A stretch of DNA of 36,235 nt from Methanomicrobiaceae archaeon (GTDB lineage Archaea; Halobacteriota; Methanomicrobia; Methanomicrobiales; Methanomicrobiaceae): assembly GCA_016928355.1 (NCBI GenBank), contig JAFGKW010000054.1, forward strand, positions 1-36,235. The letters run 5' to 3'. Of the stretch, positions 1 to 8,561 are shown one piece after another (the first letter of the stretch is position 1; every line of letters begins with the position of its first letter). The notes beneath the pieces are model-generated. The model was not told the origin of the DNA and did no database searches. It was given only the letters and a program-made list of their open reading frames with translations. The position numbers and the translations under genes were made by a program.

Positions 1-711
1 ATAAAAGGAATTAAAAAAAAGACCTGCGAACTTGAAGAGGAGCTACGCCTCCTTAAGGAATACGATATAGAGGAGCTTTGCTCAACCATCAGGGATGTCG
101 GGTTCTCCTGCACTCTCTGCGGAAAGTGCTGCACGAACGAGTTCAACGGCCACGTCTTCCTCCTCGACGACGATACGGAGAGAGTGAAGGCGCTCAGGCC
201 GGAGGCGATCGTCCCGGCACCCTACTTTGAGCTTTGCGATCAGGACGGGAATTTTTATGTCTCCGGCTACTCTCTCAAATCAAATGAGAACGGGGAGTGC
301 ATCTTTCTCAGGGAAAACAGATGCACCATCTACGAGGACCGGTTTTCCATCTGCAGGATATACCCATATATGCTCCACCGCGAATACGGTGATGACGACA
401 GGCTCGACTGGAGACAGATCTCCGGGCTGAACGAGCATGGAGAATACAACACTGAAATCCCTGATGACAACTGCCTGCAGGCCGCGGAGGATACAATCGG
501 ATATGAAAAGGCATTTCTTGAAAAGGAGATCACCTTTTATTCAGATACACTCGCCTTATTCAACGAATTCGGATTAAAGCCTGTCAGGAAGATTTATGAT
601 GCAGAAATCAGGGCTTTTAACAACGGCGGGAAAGTCACTGTATATGTTCACTATAAAGGAATATTTGAAAAGAATCTCGTCTGCAGGTCAGATTACCTGA
701 TGAGTTTATAA
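1..711 (+). CDS. YkgJ-family cysteine-cluster protein (5' end cut by window)
   Basis: The frame is open from base 1 to a TAA at 709-711, so the gene starts upstream and 236 codons are visible. A GTG at 184 lies inside the conserved region and is not the start. Visible cysteines C37, C40, C43 and C44 form the CxxCxxCC cluster. A second set follows around the residues GECIFL, RCTIYEDR and CRIYPYM. This is the pattern of the YkgJ/PF03692 family, thought to bind zinc or an iron-sulfur cluster. The enzymatic role of the family is poorly defined, so none is assigned. The first 20 visible residues are lysine- and glutamate-rich and probably helical. The family call is firm; the full length is unknown. 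Confidence 0.85.
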   Translation: MKGIKKKTCELEEELRLLKEYDIEELCSTIRDVGFSCTLCGKCCTNEFNGHVFLLDDDTERVKALRPEAIVPAPYFELCDQDGNFYVSGYSLKSNENGECIFLRENRCTIYEDRFSICRIYPYMLHREYGDDDRLDWRQISGLNEHGEYNTEIPDDNCLQAAEDTIGYEKAFLEKEITFYSDTLALFNEFGLKPVRKIYDAEIRAFNNGGKVTVYVHYKGIFEKNLVCRSDYLMSL

Positions 712-759
712 TATTTTCCCTTCTTTCAAAGACTATTCCGGCCTTACATTGTGTTACCT

Positions 760-770
760 AAAATATATAT
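760..770 (+). promoter_or_regulatory. Possible TATA box upstream of the 819 gene
   Basis: An AAAATATATAT stretch lies about 50 bases before the proposed start at 819 and follows the stop of the previous gene by about 50 bases. It fits an archaeal TATA element, with transcription expected to begin near 790-797. The only support is AT content and position. Confidence 0.35.
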
Positions 771-818
771 CTCATGATGACAGGTAGGTAAATTACCGGA
801 AAAACGGAGGGATAATAG

Positions 819-2762
819 ACGGCAGGCAAAGACAATATTATAAAGGAAATCGGAGAAGACAGCCTGTTACTTCCGGTTCTCGTCAACTCCGCTCTTGCTG
901 CAAATGACAGGATAAAATATTATTTTACATTATTACAGTCGGCGAAATCTCACGCAGACAATCCAGACAGGAGTTTTCCCGACCTGAGATACGAAAGGGA
1001 GAATGCAGGTGAAACTGATGAATCGTTCGACAGGATTGCCGCCGAATCGCAGCTTCTAGAAGAAGGGCAGTACTTCGTACCCGGAGTGCAGGGAATTATC
1101 GATTCGGTAAAAAATAATATGGAGAAGATGCTCCGTCCTTTTGCGATAAACGGAAGGGAAAAAAATGACGGTTTCAACAGCAGGTATAGTGCTCTGGAAG
1201 AAAAGATTCCCGCAATTCCAGGGGATGTCATAAGCGAAGAAACGATTGCCGATATCACCTCCGGAAACAGGAAAAAAGGTGACAGTCTCCACCTGCTTGT
1301 CATAGATGTGCACAAAGCGCTCAACAGGGTTCAGGCTGACCTTTCAGGCGAAGAGATCGACGGTGCGAGAACTTACCTTCTCGGGGAATGGGACCGGCAG
1401 ATGGTCAGGGCCTTCATGAAGGGTCTGAACAGTACAAAACCTCTTAAATTCGATCATCCAGGTCTTGGCACAACTGCAACGAGAGCTGGAGAAAAACTTG
1501 TCATCCAGAATGATATAGGGGAGACAGATGCACACGTGATCGTAATAAATGTTACTGCAAAATACGTCTCGATGACCTATACCGATGTACATATATCGCG
1601 GCTCAGGTTCTTCCAGAGTCTCTTTCCCGGATACGGTGTCAGTTGGAGTGAGATAACATCTAAGAGCAGGGAGGACCTTTTTGAAGATGACCGTTTCTAT
1701 ATGACAGTTGCATCATTCAGTGCCGCCTCAGATGAAGAGAAAGGAGAATTCCTCTGTTACCTGGGATCAAAGATAGTCTTTCTAATCGACTGGAACAAGG
1801 CACGGAAAAAGATCCGGCTCTTCCTGAAGAACACGGATATTATAGAGATCCTCAGGTGGGCGGCCCTGGAAGAATACGGTCACAGGGGCTTTCTGGAACT
1901 TGGCGGTGAAGAGATTATATTTGAAGGGCTGGAACTTGCCTCAAATATCCCGATGAGATACGGCGAACCGCTGCATCTCTCACTCGGAAGGGAGAGAACA
2001 GCCGATTACTTCAGGTGGGCGCTGATGACCGCGGCAAAAAGACTACTTGAAGACCGGCCGCGCCAGTTTATTAGGGATGAAATGAAAGCAGGACTTCTGC
2101 GACAGTTCCATTCAGTCAGAAAAGACCTGCTTGATATGTGCTGCGAACATGCATCTTTTGTGGTTGAAACCGCAGTTGCCCTTCAGCAGTCGATAATCCA
2201 TATCGGTTATAAACCCGATGAACGGGTCCATGTAACAAATGCAATCAGGTCAAAGAGATGGGAAACCCGTGCAGACGAGATTGTTAACAGAGTCCGGGCA
2301 ATCACGAAAAAAGTGAAAAATTCCCGGTTTTATTCCGAACTAATTACCCTCTCGGACGATGCCATTGATTATCTGGAGGAAAGTGCCTCGATTTGCGCTC
2401 TCGATCCTCCGCTGATAATGAACAGGGAGATACTGGATGAAATGATTATAATGGCAGAGATCGTTGTCAAGGGAACACAGGAATTTTTAAAAACCCTCTA
2501 CGCATCCCGATATATCCACAGGGAATGCAATTACCAGGAGATGCAGGACTTTCTATATTCTGTTGACGAAGTGGTCCGCCTCGAAGAGGAATGCGACAAG
2601 GCCCACAGGAGTGTCCAGACCATGATTATTACAAGAAGTTCAGACTACCGGGAAGCGGTAACGGCGTCCGAAATATCCCGGGGGATGGAGGAGTCGATGA
2701 ACTCGCTCATGAAGGCAGCCTTCCTGACGAGGGATACGATTCTTGAAAACCTCATCAGCTGA
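819..2762 (+). CDS. Uncharacterised protein with PhoU/DUF47-like C-terminal region; possible ACG start
   Basis: The frame stays open from just after a TAG at 816-818 to a TGA at 2760-2762. It reads as clear protein well upstream of the first GTG (1086). No ATG, GTG or TTG occurs in frame between 819 and 1086. A strong GGAGGG (806-811) ends 7 bases before an ACG codon at 819, which would begin T/M-A-G-K-D. I therefore propose 819 with an ACG start (647 aa); the conservative start is GTG 1086 (558 aa). From about residue 485 onward, the helices with EADEIV-like spacing, a paired-acid stretch (SDDAIDYLEE) and a C-terminal helix resemble PhoU/DUF47 phosphate-regulator proteins. The N-terminal 450 residues are not recognised. 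No signal peptide or membrane segment is evident. The gene ends 2 bases before the dikinase-like gene and the two are surely co-transcribed, so a partner role in phosphate or phosphotransfer chemistry is inferred. Confidence 0.7.
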   Translation, partial: TAGKDNIIKEIGEDSLLLPVLVNSALAANDRIKYYFTLLQSAKSHADNPDRSFPDLRYERENAGETDESFDRIAAESQLLEEGQYFVPGVQGIIDSVKNNMEKMLRPFAINGREKNDGFNSRYSALEEKIPAIPGDVISEETIADITSGNRKKGDSLHLLVIDVHKALNRVQADLSGEEIDGARTYLLGEWDRQMVRAFMKGLNSTKPLKFDHPGLGTTATRAGEKLVIQNDIGETDAHVIVINVTAKYVSMTYTDVHISRLRFFQSLFPGYGVSWSEITSKSREDLFEDDRFYMTVASFSAASDEEKGEFLCYLGSKIVFLIDWNKARKKIRLFLKNTDIIEILRWAALEEYGHRGFLELGGEEIIFEGLELASNIPMRYGEPLHLSLGRERTADYFRWALMTAAKRLLEDRPRQFIRDEMKAGLLRQFHSVRKDLLDMCCEHASFVVETAVALQQSIIHIGYKPDERVHVTNAIRSKRWETRADEIVNRVRAITKKVKNSRFYSELITLSDDAIDYLEESASICALDPPLIMNREILDEMIIMAEIVVKGTQEFLKTLYASRYIHRECNYQEMQDFLYSVDEVVRLEEECDKAHRSVQTMIITRSSDYREAVTASEISRGMEESMNSLMKAAFLTRDTILENLIS

Positions 2763-2764
2763 GA

Positions 2765-4372
2765 ATGAAGATTATGAATGATGATTCTGACAGGATTCTG
2801 TTTTTTGGCGGAAACGAGAAAAGGACCGGGGAAAATGAAGTGTTTGGAAATAAAGCTGCATATCTCTCCAAACTGTCTGTCATGGGCATCCCGGTCCCCC
2901 CGGGGTTCTGCCTCGGAGTGCCGATCTGCAACGAATATTATTATGGAAGTTGTACACTCCCCGACGATTTGGAATCACTTATCAGAACAGGAATCACTTT
3001 TATCGAGGAGTGTACGGGAAGAAAATTCGGGGACTCAAAAAAGCCGCTTCTTCTGTCGATCCGCTCGGGTGCGGCTGTATCCATGCCAGGGGTAATGGAC
3101 ACCCTGCTGAATGTGGGCATGAACGCCCAGTCTCTCGAAGGCCTGATACTGAAAACCGGGAACCCGGGGTTTGCCTGGGACATATACAGGAGACTGCTGG
3201 AAAATTACGGAGTGATTGTCCTTGGCCATGAGCCTGCACTCTACAGGGATCTTCTCAGGAGAACACTCCAGGAAGAAGGAATAAACGACGAATGCCTGCT
3301 TGATTTTGATTCCCTGAGAAAACTGGCGAAAAACTATGAAACCCTGCTGCAAAAGAAGAGCGGGAAGCCCTTTCCCCAGAATGCCTATGAACAGCTCGAT
3401 TATTGTGTGAAGGCAGTCCTTGATTCATGGATGTCAAAAAAGGCGAGATCATACAGGGAGATCCATAAACTTGACAGTCCCGGAGGTACGGCAGTTACAA
3501 TCCAGTCTATGGTATTTGGGAATCTTAATTCCAATTCGGGTGCTGGAGTGGCATTTTCCAGAAATCCGTGGACAGGTAACAGGGGGATCGTGGTCGATTT
3601 CAAATTCAGGGCACAGGGCGAGGACGTGGTATCCGGATATGAAGCCGGGACCTCACGTGATGAACTGATTACCCGTATGGGGCCAATATACCAGGAACTT
3701 AAAAAAACAGCAGGACAACTCGAGAAAAATTTCAGGGACATGCAGGACTTTGAATTTACCGTAGAGAATGGAAGGCTTTTTATTCTCCAGACAAGACCGG
3801 GCAAACGTGCTCAACTGGCTGCTCTGAAGATAGCATCAGATATGGTTGAAGAGGGCCTGATATCCATAGATGAGGGCCTGGATAATATCAGGGATATAAA
3901 TACGAGTAGAATATTCGTCGAAACTGTGAATTCGGCAGAAAAACCCGCGGCCACCGGGGATTCAGCATCTCTCGGTGTTGTATCCGGGAAGATCGCATTT
4001 GGGCAGGAAAAATCCGTTTTTTTTGCTGAAACCGGAAAATCGGTGCTCGTAAAGGAATATGCCTCTCCCGATGATATTGGGGCGATCGCAGCGGCTTCCG
4101 GCATCCTCACGGCCAGGGGTGCAAGGACTTCGCACGCTGCAGTCGTTGCAAGACAGATGGGAAAGGTATGTATAGTCAACTGCAAAGAGCTTGAGATCGA
4201 ACTTTCAAAGAAAAGATGCTTCATAGGAGGGAAAGAATTCCATGAAGGGGACACAATAACCCTCGACGGCAGCAGTGGACATATCTATCCGGGAGAGGCT
4301 GAATTCTCAATTATAAGGCCGCTTGATCTGATTGAAAAAGTGGAGGGGTGGAAGAAGGGACAGCAGAATTAA
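2765..4372 (+). CDS. Truncated pyruvate phosphate dikinase-like protein (ATP-grasp plus phospho-histidine domain)
   Basis: This 535-residue protein matches the front of pyruvate phosphate dikinase. The nucleotide-binding half contains FGNKAAYLSKL (about residues 27-37) and SIRSGAAVSMPGVMDTLLN (98-116). The segment around SGAGVAFSRNPWTG (258-271) and FILQTRPGKR (339-348) follows. The swivelling domain has TARGARTSHAAVVARQMGK with the phospho-accepting His457. A normal dikinase has about 870-900 residues; here the protein ends soon after the swivel domain and the PEP/pyruvate TIM barrel is absent. It could therefore phosphorylate itself from ATP, but it needs another acceptor or partner. It follows the PhoU-like gene by 2 bases, and its stop overlaps the convergent binding-protein gene by 4 bases. 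A second ATG at 2774 is also possible as the start. Domain assignment is firm, the biological reaction is unknown. Confidence 0.85.
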   Translation: MKIMNDDSDRILFFGGNEKRTGENEVFGNKAAYLSKLSVMGIPVPPGFCLGVPICNEYYYGSCTLPDDLESLIRTGITFIEECTGRKFGDSKKPLLLSIRSGAAVSMPGVMDTLLNVGMNAQSLEGLILKTGNPGFAWDIYRRLLENYGVIVLGHEPALYRDLLRRTLQEEGINDECLLDFDSLRKLAKNYETLLQKKSGKPFPQNAYEQLDYCVKAVLDSWMSKKARSYREIHKLDSPGGTAVTIQSMVFGNLNSNSGAGVAFSRNPWTGNRGIVVDFKFRAQGEDVVSGYEAGTSRDELITRMGPIYQELKKTAGQLEKNFRDMQDFEFTVENGRLFILQTRPGKRAQLAALKIASDMVEEGLISIDEGLDNIRDINTSRIFVETVNSAEKPAATGDSASLGVVSGKIAFGQEKSVFFAETGKSVLVKEYASPDDIGAIAAASGILTARGARTSHAAVVARQMGKVCIVNCKELEIELSKKRCFIGGKEFHEGDTITLDGSSGHIYPGEAEFSIIRPLDLIEKVEGWKKGQQN

Positions 4373-5601
4373 AATCCCATCTCTTCCATCCAGTCCAGCC
4401 ACTGAACAGACCTGAGTTCACGTGCAGTCTCTTCATCTACTCCATAAACATTTTTATACAGATGCAGTGTCCATTCAGAAACATCGATGTCAGCAAATCT
4501 GTCAGGATACGAAGCCTTTGCAATAACCATAGCCTCGATCGGGTATTCCAGTCTCTTTGCCCAGTTATAAGGCGTCCAGGGGAGAGCATATACACGCTGG
4601 TTTTTCACGGCGGACAGTTCCTGTAAGTTCTCGTAATATGGTGCAGTATAAAGCTCCTTTGCGGGGTGATAACCCTGTGCGGTAGGAAGAAGTATTACAT
4701 CAGGATTCAGATCGAGAATTTGCTCTGTTGAGATTACCACGAATGCACCTGAACCCTCGTATGCATTCTTTGCATTTGCATTATCCTCAATGAAGTACGA
4801 TTCAATAGTATCAAGTCCCCATGCCATACCGGCACCTCCTCCCTGTCGTGCTCTTGGAGACAGACCAAACTGCATTACTCTCGGTTTCTCGTCTTCAGAG
4901 ACATCCGCGGTTCTCTCGCGGATAACAGCCACCTGGGAATTCAAATAATCAGCAATTTCCTTTGCCTCAGGTTCTTTGCCGAAGATTTCGCCAACAAGCA
5001 TTATCTCTTGATCGATGTTTTCAATATCAGGATTCTCCTGGAAGGGCGGACCTACAAGGACGACTGTCGGGATGCCAAGGGAAAAAAGTGTATCAAAGGT
5101 CTTCTGGAGATTTTCATCACTTCCTGCCCTGAAGGATGAGGCACCCTCCCTTATTATGACTACATCGGGATCGAGAGATGCAAGGGTTTCATAATTGATA
5201 CCTGTGCTTCCGTCAGTTACCAGTGGTATATCCACAAGCCACGGCATAAGATATCTAACAGGATTCATCCCGGCAGAATAATTGTATGTTTCACCGTCAG
5301 AAGTTTCAAAGGAGTATTCATACACTTTCCGGGGACACTCCCCTCCAAGACCTACAATGCGATCCTCTATACCAAAATTATACATCAATCCTTCTACGAA
5401 TCCATCATCAACGATTACCACCCTTTCAATATCTTCAGGGATCTCTACAGAAACACCCCTCATATCGGTTATTGTCCTTAAACCGGATTCGGCGCCTGTA
5501 TCGAGAGTGTTATCGCCACCTGTGCAGCCTGCTGTAAATAACAGAGCGACAATAGCAAATAGCAATAAAAATGAAAATATTTTGCAATTTTTGTTAAGCA
5601 T
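4369..5601 (-). CDS. ABC transporter substrate-binding lipoprotein 1 (FecB/BtuF-like)
   Basis: The 410-residue product has a lipoprotein signal ending in LLFTAGC (Cys26), then a TroA/FecB-type bilobed binding protein. It begins with TITDMRGVSVEIPEDIERVV and includes YETLASLDPDVVIIREG and a late EYPIEAMVIAKASYPDRF segment. This class delivers iron-siderophore, cobalamin or related chelates to FecCD importers. It stands alone on the minus strand, divergent from the permease operon, and is the outlier of five paralogs: where others have PCNC it reads PYNW. No convincing Shine-Dalgarno precedes the ATG and the upstream bases are very AT-rich, so a short or leaderless transcript is possible. Its stop overlaps the dikinase-like gene tail to tail. 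Confidence 0.9.
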   Translation of the reverse strand: MLNKNCKIFSFLLLFAIVALLFTAGCTGGDNTLDTGAESGLRTITDMRGVSVEIPEDIERVVIVDDGFVEGLMYNFGIEDRIVGLGGECPRKVYEYSFETSDGETYNYSAGMNPVRYLMPWLVDIPLVTDGSTGINYETLASLDPDVVIIREGASSFRAGSDENLQKTFDTLFSLGIPTVVLVGPPFQENPDIENIDQEIMLVGEIFGKEPEAKEIADYLNSQVAVIRERTADVSEDEKPRVMQFGLSPRARQGGGAGMAWGLDTIESYFIEDNANAKNAYEGSGAFVVISTEQILDLNPDVILLPTAQGYHPAKELYTAPYYENLQELSAVKNQRVYALPWTPYNWAKRLEYPIEAMVIAKASYPDRFADIDVSEWTLHLYKNVYGVDEETARELRSVQWLDWMEEMGF

Positions 5602-5771
5602 TATTTAAGATAAATGCAATAAATAAATTAAGTTTTTTATTTTAGCTTACGTAAAAAGTTTAAACTAGACATTCAATATTAAGAAATAATAATATTTAAG
5701 ATAAAAGTAATACATAGATCCATAGACTCCATTTAAATTCCGTCCAGTATTAGAAAGCAAAGTGATAACTT
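5602..5771. promoter_or_regulatory. Divergent promoter region between binding protein 1 and the permease operon
   Basis: These 170 bases are strongly AT-rich and contain no coding frame. TATA-like stretches are seen near 5689-5697 (AATATTTAA) and 5731-5739 (ATTTAAATT) for the plus strand. An AT-rich block next to the minus-strand ATG could serve binding protein 1. A palindromic element sits at 5645-5654. The region probably drives the whole uptake locus in both directions; exact start sites cannot be read. Confidence 0.6.
5645..5654. promoter_or_regulatory. Candidate operator GCTTACGTAA (palindromic core TTACGTAA)
   Basis: The 8-base core 5647-5654 is a perfect palindrome. The same 10 bases occur in inverse orientation at 12729-12738, before binding protein 4 of the same locus, with T-rich flanks in both copies. 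This copy is 44 bases upstream of the minus-strand ATG at 5601. A shared regulator of the uptake genes is inferred; no regulator gene is present in the locus. Confidence 0.4.
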
Positions 5772-6851
5772 ATGACAGAAATCGCCAGTATAAAAAAAAT
5801 TCTGGAATCCCTGGGCTATGAAGATGTGGCAGGATTTTCAGAATACAAAAAAATTATAATTCTGATTGTAATTGCCGGAATTCTTTTTGTATCTGCACTT
5901 GTTGCAGTGGTTATGGGAGCCTATGAAATCTCGATCCAGAATGTCTATACTACAATATTAACCCACCTTACATTCGGAGACACATCGAATATCGAAAAGC
6001 TTCATAATACCATCATCTGGGATATCCGCGTCCCAAGAATACTGCTTACGATATTTGTAGGCGGTGCCCTTGCCATTGCAGGCGCGGTCTTCCAGGGCGT
6101 CTTCAGGAATCCGCTTGTAGAACCCTATATCCTCGGTGTATCTTCGGGAGCAGCCTTTGGTGCAGCCCTGGGAATCGTCTTTCCGGCAATCTTTTTCTCA
6201 ATTCAGCTCTCCGCATTTGCATTTGGGGCACTGGCGGTTGCAATGGCATATACCCTGGCCCGTGTCCGGGGAGAAACTCCGATAGTTACATTGATCCTTG
6301 CCGGTGTGATCATAGGATCCATCTTCTCGGCACTTGTATCGTTGTTGAAATATATCTCAGATGATACCGCCTTAAGAGAGATTGTGTTCTGGCTAATGGG
6401 AGGATTCTATTATGCAACATGGAATGATATCTGGATGATAGCTCCCATCGTCACAGTAGGATTTTTAATATTGTGGGCACTGGGCTGGAAACTTAATATC
6501 CTGTCAATGGGAGATGACGAGGCCAGAACCCTCGGAGTTAACCCTGAAAGGTACAAATTCATAGTAGTGGCGATTGCCACTGCAATTACGGCTTTTGCAG
6601 TATCGCTCGTAGGGATTATTGCCTGGGTCGGCCTGATGATGCCTCATGCTTCAAGGATGATCCTCGGACCGGACAACCGGTTCATAATCCCGGCATCCAT
6701 GATGATGGGTGGAATTTACCTGATCATCTGCGACACACTGGCAAGAACACTTACCACTTCTGAAATTCCGGTAGGAATTATTGCATCGATTCTTGGAGCT
6801 CCCTATCTCTGTTATCTGCTGAGACACAAAGGGAGAGTAATATTCGGGTGA
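5772..6851 (+). CDS. FecCD-family ABC transporter permease
   Basis: The 359-residue membrane protein has a short cytoplasmic N-terminus and then many hydrophobic segments typical of BtuC/FecCD permeases. Diagnostic stretches are WDIRVPRILLTIFVGGALA, QGVFRNPLVEPYILGVSSGA and GIIAWVGLMMPHASRMILG. The last lies in the region that contacts the ATPase. It is the only permease in the locus and presumably works as a homodimer serving all the binding proteins. It is followed directly by the ATPase gene, whose ATG lies 6 bases after this stop. The ligand class is iron-siderophore, corrinoid or another metal chelate; which one is not decided by the sequence. Confidence 0.93.
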   Translation: MTEIASIKKILESLGYEDVAGFSEYKKIIILIVIAGILFVSALVAVVMGAYEISIQNVYTTILTHLTFGDTSNIEKLHNTIIWDIRVPRILLTIFVGGALAIAGAVFQGVFRNPLVEPYILGVSSGAAFGAALGIVFPAIFFSIQLSAFAFGALAVAMAYTLARVRGETPIVTLILAGVIIGSIFSALVSLLKYISDDTALREIVFWLMGGFYYATWNDIWMIAPIVTVGFLILWALGWKLNILSMGDDEARTLGVNPERYKFIVVAIATAITAFAVSLVGIIAWVGLMMPHASRMILGPDNRFIIPASMMMGGIYLIICDTLARTLTTSEIPVGIIASILGAPYLCYLLRHKGRVIFG

Positions 6852-6857
6852 TTGGTT

Positions 6858-7703
6858 ATGCTTCATGTAAAAGACATTCATTTCAATTACGGTGATTTTC
6901 CCGTATTATCGGGGATCTCGTTTTCTGTAAACGAAGGAGAGCTCTGCGGACTCTTCGGGCCGAACGGGTGCGGAAAAACCACCCTGTTCAAGTGTTGCCT
7001 TAAATTCCTGAAATATCACACAGGATCTGTCCATATGGCAGGGGAAGACACTACGAAAAGATCTATTGAAGACCTTGCAAAAGTCGTCTCCTATGTACCC
7101 CAGGAGCACAAACCACCATTTCCATATCTCGTAAGAGAAGTGGTTCTGATGGGGAGAACACCCCATCTTGGGGGCTTTTTTGGTGTTAAGCGGAGAGATA
7201 AAGAGATTGCACTTGATGCTCTGGAACAGCTCGAAATATCTGAGCTTGCTGACAGACCGTACAACCAGCTGTCAGGGGGACAACGGCAGATGGTACTCAT
7301 GGCAAGAGCAATAGCCCAGGATACGCCCATGATGTTTCTCGACGAACCCACATCCGCTCTTGATTTCCAGAACCAGATGAAGATCTGGGAGACTATGAAA
7401 GACATTGCAGCAGAAGGGAAGACAATCCTTGCCTGCAGTCACGATCCCAACCACGTGGCATGGTTCTGCGACAGGGTGATAGTGGTATCAAAAGACGGTA
7501 TTGTCGCCGACGGTCCGCCTGAAATTACAATCAATGAAGATATACTGGATATGATATATGCCGATACCTGCTCGGTTCGAAAATCAGGAGACATTCAGAT
7601 CGTAATGCCCAGGAGCATTGCACCGGCATCTGAAAAATCCAGCATCTATCCTGGCGCTGAAGAAACTTACAGCCAATGTGAAATTCTCGAAACAAAAGCA
7701 TGA
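6858..7703 (+). CDS. FecE/BtuD-type ABC transporter ATPase
   Basis: The ATP-binding subunit of the importer shows Walker A GPNGCGKTT, the signature LSGGQRQ, Walker B MMFLDEPTSALD and the switch histidine in ACSHDPNH. I chose ATG 6858 over the in-frame TTG at 6852 because GGTGAT at 6847-6852 gives a suitable ribosome binding site. The product is 281 residues, slightly longer than the roughly 255 typical of the family, because of a polar C-terminal tail after the conserved domain. It forms an operon with the permease upstream and methyltransferase 1, which starts 18 bases after this stop. Confidence 0.93.
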   Translation: MLHVKDIHFNYGDFPVLSGISFSVNEGELCGLFGPNGCGKTTLFKCCLKFLKYHTGSVHMAGEDTTKRSIEDLAKVVSYVPQEHKPPFPYLVREVVLMGRTPHLGGFFGVKRRDKEIALDALEQLEISELADRPYNQLSGGQRQMVLMARAIAQDTPMMFLDEPTSALDFQNQMKIWETMKDIAAEGKTILACSHDPNHVAWFCDRVIVVSKDGIVADGPPEITINEDILDMIYADTCSVRKSGDIQIVMPRSIAPASEKSSIYPGAEETYSQCEILETKA

Positions 7704-7721
7704 AACAGAGGAGTACAACTA

Positions 7722-8561
7722 ATGAATTACAATTCTATCGACTGGAACGAAGTTTGGAAACAGCAGTATGAAATAAACATTGAAGCAAGAGGAAGAGGGG
7801 ACTGTGCAACTATATGGGATTCCAAAAAGAAAGCCAGGGAATTCCTTGACCGGTCAAACAACAATCCCGGACGCATACAGGGAGTTATTGAAATCCTGAA
7901 GCCGAAAAAACAGTCCAGCATTCTTGATGTGGGTGCAGGGCCGGGAACACTTGCCGTTCCATTGGCCGAAGTGGCCGGGCATGTGACGGCAGTCGAACCA
8001 TCAAACGGAATGGCAGACGTGATGATCGATTATGCTGCTCAAAAAGGGATCTCCAATCTTGATGTTGTCAGGAAAAAATGGGAGGATATTGATCCCGATA
8101 TTGACCTCCGGGATTCGTATGACATCGTGTTTGCCTCCCATTCACTTGGAATGCCTGACATTAAGGAATCCATAGAAAAGATGATCGCCGTTGCATCCGG
8201 GAAGGTCTGTCTCTTCTGGTTCGGCGGCATCACTGCATGGGAGCAGAGAATGATAGACCTGTGGCCTGACCTCTACGGGAAAGAGTATTCATGCGGCCCC
8301 AAGGCGGATGTTCTCTTCAATCTCCTGTATTCAATGGATATCTACCCTAATGTCGAATCAGGAGTTTTTAACAATGATTCAAAATATCCTGATTATGACA
8401 CCGCCTTCCAGGAATTTAAAGATCAGTATGGCATATCCACTCCCAAACAGGAATCGGTCCTTAACGATTACCTGAAAAAATCGCTTAAACAGGAGAACGG
8501 TCACTATATACTTCCCGGTACTACCACGGGAGTCAGGCTCTGGTGGGATGTGGAGGGATGA
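7722..8561 (+). CDS. Class I SAM-dependent methyltransferase 1 of the uptake locus
   Basis: The 279-residue protein has the SAM-binding motif ILDVGAGPGTLAVPLA, followed by the acidic strand end VTAVEPSNGMADVM. The N-terminal segment (IDW..VW, then GDCATIWDSK) and the WEDID motif are shared with the second methyltransferase at 11073-11915, so the two are paralogs. A GAGGAG site lies about 9 bases before the ATG. The stop overlaps the start of binding protein 2 as ATGA. Its position inside an import operon suggests action on the imported ligand or a derivative, or on a transport-linked metabolite. The substrate is unknown. It is not a nicotianamine synthase, since it carries a canonical methyltransferase motif I. 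Confidence 0.85.
   Translation: MNYNSIDWNEVWKQQYEINIEARGRGDCATIWDSKKKAREFLDRSNNNPGRIQGVIEILKPKKQSSILDVGAGPGTLAVPLAEVAGHVTAVEPSNGMADVMIDYAAQKGISNLDVVRKKWEDIDPDIDLRDSYDIVFASHSLGMPDIKESIEKMIAVASGKVCLFWFGGITAWEQRMIDLWPDLYGKEYSCGPKADVLFNLLYSMDIYPNVESGVFNNDSKYPDYDTAFQEFKDQYGISTPKQESVLNDYLKKSLKQENGHYILPGTTTGVRLWWDVEG

Noticed and set aside
184-711. GTG at 184 as start of a 175-residue protein
   Set aside because: The same frame is open to base 1 and the diagnostic CxxCxxCC cluster lies before 184, so the gene begins upstream of the window.
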